The translations under genes and the position numbers were made by a program. A stretch of 64,000 nucleotides of DNA from assembly GCF_039614715.1 (NCBI RefSeq), contig NZ_CP154857.1, forward strand, positions 1,798,001 through 1,862,000, read 5' to 3'. The DNA is from Microbacterium sp. AZCO (GTDB taxonomy: Bacteria; Actinomycetota; Actinomycetes; Actinomycetales; Microbacteriaceae). Below, piece after piece: positions 45,217 to 55,083 of the stretch. Under the pieces are notes generated by a model. It saw nothing but the letters and a program-made list of their open reading frames with translations. It did no database searches and was not told where the DNA came from. Numbering within the stretch: position 1 is the first letter of the stretch; every line of letters starts with the position of its first letter.

Positions 45217-46731
45217 ATGGCCGCTACCGACACCTCTCGCACCATCGGCACGGCTCCCGCCGCGGCCTCCGTTCCCACGCTCGGGCGGGAGGAGAGCCGC
45301 GTCGTCTGGCTGCTCCTCGCGGCCGCGTTCGTCGCGATCCTCAACGAGACCACGATGGGCGTCGCGATCCCGCACCTCATCACCGACCTCGGCATCACGG
45401 CGCTGCAGGCGCAGTGGCTCACGACGGCTTTCATGCTGACGATGGCGGTCGTCATCCCGATCACGGGCTTCCTCCTGCGCCGGTTCACGACGCGGACGAT
45501 GTTCGTCTCGGCGATGGGCCTGTTCTCCCTCGGAACCCTCATCGCGTTCCTCTCCCCCGGCTTCCCACTGCTGCTCGTCGCGCGCGTCGTGCAGGCGTCC
45601 GGAACCGCGATCATGATGCCGCTGCTCATGACGACGCTCATGACGGTCGTGCCTCCCGCGATCCGCGGCCGCATGATGGGCCGGGTCAGCATCGTGATGT
45701 CCCTCGCCCCGGCGATCGGCCCCACCCTCGCCGGCGCGATCCTCAACAACTTCGAGTGGCGCTGGATCTTCGGCATCGTGCTGCCCATCGCGGTCGTGAC
45801 ACTCGTCGTGGGGGCGCGCTGGATCCACAACCTCGGCGAGACGACGCGCGCGCCGATCGACGTGCTGTCGGTGATCCTCTCCGCGTTCGGCTTCGGCGGT
45901 CTCGTCTTCGGCCTCAGCCAGCTCGGCGCCGGCGGGCACGGCAGCGGGGCGGACGCCGCGGCGGCGAGCGCCGCGTCGACGACGACCCTCGTCGTGTCGC
46001 TCGCGGTGGGTGTCATCGCGCTGGGCCTGTTCGGATGGCGCCAGGTCGTGCTCCAGCGCAGCGACGACGCGCTGCTCGATCTGCGCGTGTTCCGCAGCGC
46101 GAACTTCTCGCTGTCGATCGCGCAGATGTCGATCATGTCGATGGCCTTCTTCGGAGCGATCACCGTCGTGCCGCTGTATCTCCAGGACGTCCTCGGCATC
46201 GATCCGCTCACGACCGGACTCGTCGTCCTCCCCGGTGCTCTCGCGATGGGTCTGGCCGGTCCGCTCATCGGGCGCATCTACGACCGCTGGGGCACGACGA
46301 TCCTGCTCGTTCCGGGCGCCGTGATCACGAGCGCGATGCTGTGGGTCTACACCACCTTCGGCACCGAGACGCCGGTGTGGCTCGTCGCGGTGGTGCAGAC
46401 GGCCCTGTCGCTCGGCCTGGCGCTGTCCTTCACGCCGCTGTTCACGGCGTCGCTCGGCTCGCTGCAGCCGCGGTTCTACTCCTACGGCTCGGCGGTCGTG
46501 GGCACGGCGCAGCAGGTGGCCGGCGCCGCGGGCATCGCGCTGATGTTCGGCGTGATGGCGGCCGCGACGGCCGGCGCGACGGCCGCGGGCGCCGATGCGG
46601 TCACGGCGGGCGCTGCCGGCACGCACGCCGCGTTCGTCACGGCCGCGTTCCTGTCGCTTCCGCTGCTCGTCGGCGCGTTCCTCATCCGCAAGCCGGCCGA
46701 CCAGCCGGTCGGCGCGCCCGTCGGGCACTGA
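45217..46731 (+). CDS. MFS multidrug exporter, DHA2 family
   Basis: 504 residues with 14 predicted helices. LNETTMGVAIPHLITDL is the DHA2 opening motif and GRMMGRVSIVMSLAPAIGPT (about 148-167) is motif C-like. An Ala/Gly-rich stretch (about 245-260) is a cytosolic loop, and another (about 450-470) lies between late helices. Ribosome site GAGGAG before ATG 45217. No regulator is adjacent. Followed by a 17-bp terminator. Confidence 0.88.
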   Translation: MAATDTSRTIGTAPAAASVPTLGREESRVVWLLLAAAFVAILNETTMGVAIPHLITDLGITALQAQWLTTAFMLTMAVVIPITGFLLRRFTTRTMFVSAMGLFSLGTLIAFLSPGFPLLLVARVVQASGTAIMMPLLMTTLMTVVPPAIRGRMMGRVSIVMSLAPAIGPTLAGAILNNFEWRWIFGIVLPIAVVTLVVGARWIHNLGETTRAPIDVLSVILSAFGFGGLVFGLSQLGAGGHGSGADAAAASAASTTTLVVSLAVGVIALGLFGWRQVVLQRSDDALLDLRVFRSANFSLSIAQMSIMSMAFFGAITVVPLYLQDVLGIDPLTTGLVVLPGALAMGLAGPLIGRIYDRWGTTILLVPGAVITSAMLWVYTTFGTETPVWLVAVVQTALSLGLALSFTPLFTASLGSLQPRFYSYGSAVVGTAQQVAGAAGIALMFGVMAAATAGATAAGADAVTAGAAGTHAAFVTAAFLSLPLLVGAFLIRKPADQPVGAPVGH

Positions 46732-46755
46732 CCCGGGCTCGCCGAGCCGGTAGCG

Positions 46756-46794
46756 ACCGCGCCCGCCCACCCCTCCCGGGTGGGCGGGCGCGGT
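46756..46794 (+). terminator. Terminator of the MFS exporter
   Basis: A perfect 17-bp stem ACCGCGCCCGCCCACCC / GGGTGGGCGGGCGCGGT with a 5-nt loop, 24 nt after the stop codon. Confidence 0.88.
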
Positions 46795-46847
46795 GGCATG
46801 CTGAGCCGTGACCGGCAGCGGTGCCGGCGTGAGGAGGAGCGATCGCC

Positions 46848-47429
46848 ATGATCGTGACACCGCCGCCCGTCGAGGGCGCGGAAGGCCATGTCGCCAAGAT
46901 GTACCAGGGCGACCTGGACGCGGACGGCTTCGTGTACAGCCACACGCAGGTGATGGCGATCAACCCCGAGGCGCACGAAGCCTTCGAGGCACTCGTGCGT
47001 GCGATCGTGACGTCGATCGGCGTGCGCACGTACGAGCTCGCGACGCTCGGCGCGGCGCGAAGCATCCCGTCTCCGCACTGCCTGCTCGCGCACGGACGCA
47101 AGACGCTGCGGGCCGGGGCGATGGACGAGGCGCAGCTCGAACGGGCGGCGCGCGACTACGAGGACGCCGACCTCAGCAAGGCGGACGTGGCGGTGATGCG
47201 ATTCTCCGAGCGACTCTCGACGGATGCCGCCGCGATGACGGATGCGGATAGCCAGGCGCTCCGCGACGTGGGGTTCACCGACCGCCAGATCGTCGACATC
47301 GCGTTGGCCGCTGGCGTGCGCAACTACTTCAGCCGCGCGCTGCAGGCGCTCGCAGTGCCGGTCGAAGCGGTGCCGGGGCTCAGCCCGCAGCTGACGGCTG
47401 CGCTGCTGTCGCCCGTCGAAGCAGGCTGA
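46848..47429 (+). CDS. Carboxymuconolactone decarboxylase / AhpD-like protein
   Basis: 193 residues, all helical. The motif SPHCLLAHGRKTL (about 73-85) corresponds to the ExxCxxC...H peroxidase site of AhpD, but the first cysteine position is serine, so only one cysteine remains. C-terminal half AVMRFSERLSTDAA and DIALAAGVRNYFSR are the usual second repeat. It may be a non-peroxidase family member or act with an external thiol. Ribosome site GGAGGAG. It converges with a cysteine-rich micro-ORF 1 bp after its stop. Confidence 0.85.
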   Translation: MIVTPPPVEGAEGHVAKMYQGDLDADGFVYSHTQVMAINPEAHEAFEALVRAIVTSIGVRTYELATLGAARSIPSPHCLLAHGRKTLRAGAMDEAQLERAARDYEDADLSKADVAVMRFSERLSTDAAAMTDADSQALRDVGFTDRQIVDIALAAGVRNYFSRALQALAVPVEAVPGLSPQLTAALLSPVEAG

Positions 47430-47430
47430 C

Positions 47431-47550
47431 TCAGTCGATGCTGCAGGCGCCGCCGCCGCAGCACGAGGCGCCCGACTCGAGAACCGTCAGCAGGTTCTTG
47501 TCGTCGGTGAGGGGCTGCAGCGTGGGGGTGGGCAGGTTCGAGGTCGCCAT
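47431..47550 (-). CDS. Cysteine-rich 39-residue peptide
   Basis: Reads MATSNLPTPTLQPLTDDKNL, then LTVLESGASCCGGGACSID and stop: three cysteines in a CCGGGAC cluster at the very C-terminus. The start codon is preceded by TACGAT at exactly 6 nt, the same arrangement as many verified-looking genes here, which argues that it is expressed. It could bind a metal or be modified after translation; no radical SAM or other tailoring enzyme is adjacent. Not recognised as a named family. Confidence 0.6.
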   Translation of the reverse strand: MATSNLPTPTLQPLTDDKNLLTVLESGASCCGGGACSID

Positions 47551-47556
47551 CTCTCG

Positions 47557-47562
47557 ATCGTA
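47557..47562 (-). promoter_or_regulatory. -10 box of the cysteine-rich peptide gene
   Basis: TACGAT, 6 nt (CGAGAG) before ATG 47550. Confidence 0.5.
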
Positions 47563-47686
47563 ACCGGGCCGCGACGCGCACGGGCGATAGACGATCGAAA
47601 GACGCCGTGCAACCCCTCAGCGCTTCCCGTGAGCCGTGCCTAGCGTGAAGGAGGCACGGCATCGTGCCCGGAACGAAGGAGAATCC

Positions 47687-48235
47687 ATGACTCACCTGAC
47701 CGGCAAGCGCGTCGCATTCCTTCTCACCGACGGCTTCGAAGACAGCGAGCTCACCTCCCCCTGGCAGGCCGTGACGGATGCCGGAGCGACGGCGTCGCTC
47801 GTCTCGCCGGCGGACTTCACCGTCACCGGCAAGAACGGCCACGAGCAGCAGGTCGACCTCGCTGTCACGGACGCCGATGCGGCGGACTTCGACGCGCTCG
47901 TGCTGCCCGGCGGCGTCGTGAACGCCGACCACCTGCGGCTGGACGAGCCCTCGATCCGGTTCGCCCGCGCCTTCTTCGAGCAGCACAAGCCCGTCGGCGT
48001 CATCTGCCACGGGCCGTGGCTGCTCATCGAGGCGGGCGTGGTCGAGGGACGGACGATCACGAGCTACCCCAGCCTCAAGACCGACCTCAAGAACGCCGGG
48101 GCGACGTGGGTCGACGAGGAGGTCGTCGTGCACGACGGCCTCGTGTCGAGTCGCACCCCCGACGACCTCCCCGCCTTCAACGCGAAGGTCGTCGAGGAGG
48201 TCGCGGAGGGGACGCACGTGGGCCAGACGGCCTGA
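47687..48235 (+). CDS. DJ-1/PfpI family protein (YhbO type)
   Basis: 182 residues. FLLTDGFEDSEL (Glu about 18), LVLPGGVVNADHLR and the nucleophile elbow VICHGPWLLIEAG (Cys about 107) are the PfpI/YhbO signature. Members act as deglycases, chaperone-like or general stress proteins. Ribosome site AAGGAGAATCC precedes ATG, with TAGCGT (from 47641) further upstream. Ends before a strong terminator. Confidence 0.92.
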   Translation: MTHLTGKRVAFLLTDGFEDSELTSPWQAVTDAGATASLVSPADFTVTGKNGHEQQVDLAVTDADAADFDALVLPGGVVNADHLRLDEPSIRFARAFFEQHKPVGVICHGPWLLIEAGVVEGRTITSYPSLKTDLKNAGATWVDEEVVVHDGLVSSRTPDDLPAFNAKVVEEVAEGTHVGQTA

Positions 48236-48244
48236 CGAACGCTT

Positions 48245-48286
48245 GGGCGAGGGGCGGGTCGCGCGAGGGCGGCCCGCCCCTCGCCC
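48245..48286 (+). terminator. Terminator of the PfpI gene
   Basis: A perfect 14-bp stem GGGCGAGGGGCGGG / CCCGCCCCTCGCCC with a 14-nt loop that can pair partly with itself. Confidence 0.82.
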
Positions 48287-48294
48287 ATGCCGCC

Positions 48295-48300
48295 TACACT
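48295..48300 (+). promoter_or_regulatory. -10 box of the small CxxC protein gene
   Basis: TACACT, 6 nt (CCTCCC) before the GTG at 48307. Confidence 0.5.
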
Positions 48301-48306
48301 CCTCCC

Positions 48307-48657
48307 GTGACCGACTTCCCCACGGCGCGGTGGTGCCGCAGCCGACGCGACGGCGCCGTCTGCACGCGGCCCGCGGGCCACCCCGGCCTTCACAACCGCA
48401 CGGGTACGAGCCGCATGTGGTCGGATCTCCAGGCCGACCCGCCGGCCTGCCCCGGATCGGGAGCTCCCGCGACGCCGGCCGAGCCGCTCGACGACGGATT
48501 CCCCGAGGGGCGCGCGGTATGCCCGGTGTGCCTGGACTTCGTCGCGATCACCCGCGAGGGAGCCCTCGCACCTCACGACACCTTCCGAGGAGCGGCGACG
48601 CCGGAAGAGGCCGCTCACCGAGCGGAGTGGTTCAACACCTTCGGCTGGACCCGCTGA
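48307..48657 (+). CDS. Small protein with putative zinc ligands, unknown
   Basis: 116 residues. Two cysteine/histidine groups: WCRSRRDGAVCTRPAGHPGL (C-x8-C followed by His residues) and AVCPVCLDFV (CxxC), then ALAPHDTF. The first group resembles a short family found across actinobacteria that reads like C-x(n)-C-x4-GHxGxH. A zinc-binding fold is likely; function unknown. GTG start, leaderless. Converges on the glycosylase gene with a 6-bp gap. Confidence 0.6.
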   Translation: MTDFPTARWCRSRRDGAVCTRPAGHPGLHNRTGTSRMWSDLQADPPACPGSGAPATPAEPLDDGFPEGRAVCPVCLDFVAITREGALAPHDTFRGAATPEEAAHRAEWFNTFGWTR

Positions 48658-48663
48658 CGGATC

Positions 48664-49491
48664 TCAGAGCTCGACGCCGCCCGTCTGACAGGTCGGGCAG
48701 TACTCGGCGGTCGTGCTGGCGAAGCGGAACTCGCGAATCGTGTCGCCGCACACCGGACACGCTTCTCCGGCACGGCCATGCACGCGCATCGCGGCGGTCT
48801 TGGCCGCCTTGAGCTCGTGGATCGGGATGCCGCGCCGCGCCGCGATCGCGCCGCGCACGACTCCGATCGTCTCGTCGTACACGCGGTCGAGCGCTCGGCC
48901 GTCGAGGGTCGCCGCGTGCGCGACGGGCGACACCTTGGCGGCGTGCAGGATCTCGTCGGAGTACGCGTTCCCGATGCCCGAGAGCGATTCCTGCTCCTGC
49001 AGGATCGCCTTGATCTGCTTGCGGCGCCCCACGACAGCACGGTCGAAGTCCGCACGGCTGAACGACTCATCGGCGGGGTCGGGCCCCAGCTTGGCGATGG
49101 CCGGCACCTCGGACGCCGCATCCACGACGGAGACCCCCAGGCTCACCCAGTCCCCGGCGTCCGTCGCCTCCAGGACCCCGCCGTCGTCGAAGGCGAGGGT
49201 GGCGAGAGCAGGAGGGGAATCGGGCTCGAGGTCGCCCGGCGGTGCGTCGTTCCACCGTATCCACCCGTGGCGCCCGAGCGTCACGACGAGATGGCCGGCG
49301 CTCAGCTGCAGATCGACGTGCTTGCCGTACCGGGCAGCTCCCTCGACCTCGGCGCCGACGAGCGACGAGAGCGGTCGCGCCCGCGTCTTGAGACTGCGGA
49401 ATTCGATCAGGTCCACCTCGTCGACACGCCGACCGGCGAGCCGCTCGGCCAGGAACTCGGCGAGCACCTGCACTTCGGGAGACTCCGGCAT
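48664..49491 (-). CDS. Fpg/Nei family DNA glycosylase
   Basis: 275 residues. MPESPEVQVLAEFLAERLAG gives catalytic Pro2 and Glu3; the helix-two-turn-helix QESLSGIGNAYSDEILHAAK (about 165-184) and the C-terminal zinc finger CPVCGDTIREF...CPTC (about 243-270) are intact. It removes oxidised bases and nicks the abasic site. MPES rather than MPEL/MPEG places it outside the classic MutM and Nei groups, in the actinobacterial Fpg/Nei group. A GGGGGA ribosome site precedes the ATG. Confidence 0.92.
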   Translation of the reverse strand: MPESPEVQVLAEFLAERLAGRRVDEVDLIEFRSLKTRARPLSSLVGAEVEGAARYGKHVDLQLSAGHLVVTLGRHGWIRWNDAPPGDLEPDSPPALATLAFDDGGVLEATDAGDWVSLGVSVVDAASEVPAIAKLGPDPADESFSRADFDRAVVGRRKQIKAILQEQESLSGIGNAYSDEILHAAKVSPVAHAATLDGRALDRVYDETIGVVRGAIAARRGIPIHELKAAKTAAMRVHGRAGEACPVCGDTIREFRFASTTAEYCPTCQTGGVEL

Positions 49492-49685
49492 TCCCCCATA
49501 CTCCCACCGGCCCCCGACAGCCAGCGCGTTCGTCGCATGACGGATAGTTGCATCCGAAAGTGACCGAGCGGCCCGCTTCACCGCGGGCGCCGGGTAGTGT
49601 CGAAAGACAGTCACCGAGCGGGGCGCCATCGTGCGGCATCCTGACTCGGCGCTTCGGGGGGAGCCGACTGCATCGGAGGATGCCC

Positions 49686-49859
49686 ATGTCATGGACGCAC
49701 AGCTACCATTCCAGCGATCCGGCGCGGCAGCCGCTGGACAGCCGGCTCAGCGAGGCTCGGTCGAGCTTCCTCGCCGCCAAGCGCGCGCTCGAGAAGGCTC
49801 ACGAAGAGCTTCTGCGTGCGCACGGCCAGGCCGTTCGTCGCGGCGCCGAGGAAGGCTGA
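49686..49859 (+). CDS. Small helical hypothetical protein
   Basis: 57 residues, MSWTHSYHSSDPARQPLDSR then a charged amphipathic helix (LSEARSSFLAAKRALEKAHE, ending GAEEG). Ribosome site GGAGGA at the right distance before ATG 49686; an ATG two codons earlier also fits but would overlap that site. Stop is 1 bp from the converging carboxylase stop. Function unknown; a coiled-coil dimer is plausible. Confidence 0.55.
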   Translation: MSWTHSYHSSDPARQPLDSRLSEARSSFLAAKRALEKAHEELLRAHGQAVRRGAEEG

Positions 49860-49860
49860 G

Positions 49861-51846
<1,986 letters not shown>

Positions 51847-51851
51847 GGCAC

Positions 51852-53435
51852 TCACATCCGGAAGACGCCGTAGCCGGGCCGCTGGTCGATCGCCGGGCCC
51901 GCCGACGCGCGCATGCAGACATCGAGCGCGAGGCCGAGCACGTCGCGGGTCTGTCCCGGCTCGATGATCCCGTCGTCCCACAGGCGGGCGGTCGAGTAGT
52001 AGGGGCTCCCCTGCTCCTCGTACTGCGCGCGGATCGGCGCCTGGAACTCCGCCTCCTCGGCGGCGCTCCATTCGCCGCCGGCGGCTTCGATCTGGTCGCG
52101 GCGGACGGTCGAGAGGACGGATGCCGCCTGCGGGCCGCCCATGACCGAGACGCGCGCGCCCGGCCACAGCCACAGGAAGCGCGGCGAGTAGGCGCGGCCG
52201 CACATCGAGTAGGTGCCGGCGCCGAAGGACCCGCCCACCACGACCGTGAGCTTCGGCACGGACGCGCACGCGACGGCGTTGACCATCTTCGCGCCGTGCT
52301 TGGCGATGCCGCCCGACTCGTACTCGCGGCCGACCATGAAGCCCGTGATGTTCTGCAGGAACACCAGCGGGATGCCGCGCTGATCGCACAGTTCGATGAA
52401 GTGCGCACCCTTCAGCGCCGACTCGGCGAACAGCACGCCGTTGTTGGCGAGGATGCCGACGCGGTGCCCATGCAGCCGCGCGAAGCCCGTCACGAGGGTC
52501 TCGCCCCACTCGCGCTTGAACTCGTGGAACGACCCGCCGTCGATGATCCGATCGATGATCTCGCGCGCGTCGTACGGCGTCGTGAGCTCGACCGGGACGA
52601 CGTCGACAAGCGTGCCGGGCTCACGAGCGGGAGGCTCGGCGGCATCCGGCTCGTGCGGCAGCGGGGGCGTCGGCGGGAGGGTGGCCACGATGTCGCGGAC
52701 GATCTGCAGCGCGTGCTCGTCGTTCTCGGCCAGGTGGTCGGTCACGCCGGACACCCGCGTGTGCACGGCTCCGCCACCGAGGTCCTCGGCCGTCACAACT
52801 TCCCCCGTCGCGGCCTTCACGAGCGGCGGTCCGCCGAGGAAGATCGTCCCCTGGTTGCGCACGATGACCGTCTCATCGCTCATCGCCGGGACGTACGCGC
52901 CGCCCGCCGTCGACGAGCCCAGCACCGCGGCGATCTGGGGGATGCCGTCGCGCGACATCCGCGCCTGGTTGTAGAAGATGCGGCCGAAGTGATCCCGATC
53001 GGGGAAGACCTCGTCCTGCATCGGGAGGAAGGCGCCGCCCGAGTCGACGAGGTAGATGCAGGGCAGACGGTTCTCGGCCGCGATCTCCTGGGCGCGCAGA
53101 TGCTTCTTCACGGTGATCGGGTAGTACGTGCCGCCCTTCACCGTCGCGTCGTTCGCGACGACCATGACGTGCCGGCCGTGGACCAGCCCGATGCCCGCGA
53201 CGACGCCCGCCGCGGGGGCGTCGCCGCCGTAGAGCTCGAAGCCCGCGAGCGGTGCGACCTCGAGGAACGGGCTCCCCCTGTCGAGCAGCAGGTCGACGCG
53301 GTCGCGCGCGAGCAGCTTCCCGCGCTCGGTGTGGCGCGCGCGAGCCTTCTCGGGGCCGCCCAGCGCAGCTTCCGCGCGCCGCGCGCGCAGCTCCTCCACG
53401 AGATCGCGATACGTCGGCTTCGTCGCCGTCGGCAT
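51852..53435 (-). CDS. Acyl-CoA carboxylase beta subunit (methylcrotonyl-CoA type)
   Basis: 527 residues. [18 protein letters not shown] (about 165-182), [15 protein letters not shown] and [20 protein letters not shown], then [15 protein letters not shown] and [20 protein letters not shown]: the MccB signature. It carries the carboxyl from biotin to the acyl-CoA. AAAGGAG precedes ATG 53435. A palindrome lies at 53454-53475 just upstream. Stop overlaps the alpha start. Confidence 0.92.
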   Translation of the reverse strand: MPTATKPTYRDLVEELRARRAEAALGGPEKARARHTERGKLLARDRVDLLLDRGSPFLEVAPLAGFELYGGDAPAAGVVAGIGLVHGRHVMVVANDATVKGGTYYPITVKKHLRAQEIAAENRLPCIYLVDSGGAFLPMQDEVFPDRDHFGRIFYNQARMSRDGIPQIAAVLGSSTAGGAYVPAMSDETVIVRNQGTIFLGGPPLVKAATGEVVTAEDLGGGAVHTRVSGVTDHLAENDEHALQIVRDIVATLPPTPPLPHEPDAAEPPAREPGTLVDVVPVELTTPYDAREIIDRIIDGGSFHEFKREWGETLVTGFARLHGHRVGILANNGVLFAESALKGAHFIELCDQRGIPLVFLQNITGFMVGREYESGGIAKHGAKMVNAVACASVPKLTVVVGGSFGAGTYSMCGRAYSPRFLWLWPGARVSVMGGPQAASVLSTVRRDQIEAAGGEWSAAEEAEFQAPIRAQYEEQGSPYYSTARLWDDGIIEPGQTRDVLGLALDVCMRASAGPAIDQRPGYGVFRM

Positions 53436-53453
53436 CGGCCGCTCCTTTGCAAC

Positions 53454-53475
53454 TCGGTTATCGAGTATTAACCGA
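53454..53475. promoter_or_regulatory. Palindromic operator upstream of the carboxylase pair
   Basis: TCGGTTA (53454-53460) and TAACCGA (53469-53475) form a 7-bp perfect inverted repeat with an 8-bp spacer. It lies 19-40 nt before the beta-subunit start codon, overlapping a TAATACT stretch that could be the -10 box; a TetR/MarR-type repressor of acyl-CoA catabolism is the likely reader. No regulator gene is next to it. Confidence 0.65.
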
Positions 53476-53515
53476 AATGAGCCTAATGCCCAGAGGCGGC
53501 TTTGTCGAGGCATCC

Positions 53516-54281
53516 TCACCCCTCGACGGTCTGCTCCTCCCAGCCGCGCTCCGTCGCGGCATCGAGTGCGACCGTCGCCGCCCTCTTCCCCTCCGCGATG
53601 AGTCGGGGGACGTCCGACATCGTCCATTTGCGCCATGCGCTCCATCTCGGGCTGGACGAGCACGACGGATGGATCGCGCAGGAGGTCGGCGGTGCGCGTG
53701 ACGGTGCGCATCATGCGCACGTTCTCCCACTTCGCATGCAGCCGCACGACGATGACCCGCGTCGCGCCCAGCGTGCGCGCGGCGGCGACCGGCACGTTGT
53801 CGAGCATCCCGCCGTCCGCGAGGAGCGCTCCGCCGCGCCGCACGGGCGGAAGCAGCCCCGGCACCGCGATCGTGGAGCGGAGCGCCAGGCTCAGCGGTCC
53901 GTGATCGATCACGACGGTGCGCCGCGTGCGCAGGTCGGTCGCCACCGCCCCGAACCGCCGCGGGAGATCCTGGATGAGCGGATCGTGGCCGAGCACACGG
54001 GTGATGGATGCCGTCACCGCCGTCGTGTCGAGAAGGCCCCAGCGGGGCGTGCGCGACCAGCGGGCGATGGCGCTCCACCGGAACTCCCCGGCCGCCCGCG
54101 CGATGGCGGCCGCGTCGACGCCGGCGGCGTAGGCGGCACCCACGAGCGCACCGGAACTCGTGCCCGTGACGGTCCCCGGATGGATGCCGCGCTCCGCCAG
54201 CACCTGCAGGACGCCCACGTGGGCCGCGCCGAACGCACCCCCGCCACCGAGGGCGAGGCCCAGTCCCGGGTCGTCGCTCAC
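53516..54281 (-). pseudogene. Patatin-like phospholipase, frameshifted near the 3' end
   Basis: From GTG 54281 (ribosome site GGGAGGAGCAG): [20 protein letters not shown] (oxyanion glycines), GTSSGALVG (nucleophile Ser about 44) and [13 protein letters not shown] (catalytic Asp) show an RssA-type patatin. At 53627-53629 a run of three T (AAA on the coding strand) shifts the frame. Removing one base restores [20 protein letters not shown] and on to a TGA at 53518-53516. As written, the zero frame has no stop and runs into the carboxylase gene. A sequencing error or a recent mutation are both possible. Confidence 0.75.
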
Positions 54282-54372
54282 CTGCTCCTCCCACAGAGTC
54301 CGAATATTCCGCACCGTAGCACTGGGCCGAAGGCCTTACTCACAGCGGTCCGGTCTCTTCGCTCGCTGCCGC

Positions 54373-54378
54373 TAGGTT
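54373..54378 (+). promoter_or_regulatory. -10 box of the lipoprotein gene
   Basis: TAGGTT, 7 nt before ATG 54386. Confidence 0.45.
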
Positions 54379-54385
54379 CATCTTC

Positions 54386-55045
54386 ATGCCGCTCCGCCGC
54401 ACGCTCGCACTGATCACCGCCGCTCTCCTGCTGACAGGCTGCGCCGCGAACACGCCCGCGGCAAGCGAGACCACGACAGCTGCACCCGCGCCGACATCCA
54501 CCCCGTCGCAGACCCCGACGCCTCAGCAGGCGGCACGGCTCGTGGTCTCGATCGACGGGCTGGAATACGTCACGGACGGCGTGACGGACTCTGCGCCCTT
54601 CACCGACTCGGATGCCGTGCTCGCGCTGCTCAGCAAGGCGACCGGCGTCACTCCCGAGGGCGAACAGCTGGACACTCCCGATGGCTACGACGCCTACTTC
54701 GTCAAGTACCAATGGGACGGCATCAGCGCGATCGTCGACCCGCAGGGAGGCTATGCCAGCGTCGCCGTGACGTCAGCCGCCACGGGAGATGTCGAACTCA
54801 CCACCGCGGAGGGCGTGTCAGTCGGGGCACCGCGCGACGCAGTCACCGCGGCGGGCGGGTGGGAAGTCGGGGACATGGACGGTGATGGCGTCACAGACTC
54901 GTTCGGTCTCGGCTCTCAGGAGGTGCCTGGCACCACGTCGCTCACTCACCCCGGAGAGGTCGGCATCGAGTACGTCCTGCTGCAGATGAACGGCGATACG
55001 GTCGGTCAGATCCAGAGTCCCGGCAACGACTACAGCGACATCTGA
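54386..55045 (+). CDS. Secreted lipoprotein, unknown function
   Basis: 219 residues. Signal peptide with lipobox LLLTGC (Cys about 19), a Thr/Pro linker (about 25-48), then a globular domain with two halves of similar feel (VTDGVTDSAPFTDSDAVLAL and ELTTAEGVSVGAPRDAVTAA), ending in MDGDGVTDSFGLGSQ, a possible calcium-binding type loop. Membrane-anchored outside the cell. No family recognised. Confidence 0.75.
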   Translation: MPLRRTLALITAALLLTGCAANTPAASETTTAAPAPTSTPSQTPTPQQAARLVVSIDGLEYVTDGVTDSAPFTDSDAVLALLSKATGVTPEGEQLDTPDGYDAYFVKYQWDGISAIVDPQGGYASVAVTSAATGDVELTTAEGVSVGAPRDAVTAAGGWEVGDMDGDGVTDSFGLGSQEVPGTTSLTHPGEVGIEYVLLQMNGDTVGQIQSPGNDYSDI

Positions 55046-55083
55046 GCCGGTTACTCAAGGGGAGGGATACCGGACGACCCGGA

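Noticed and set aside
53516..54281. A genuine patatin-carboxylase fusion protein
   Set aside because: The carboxylase has its own strong ribosome site and promoter palindrome, and the native patatin ending appears in the other frame, so a frameshift explains the open reading better.
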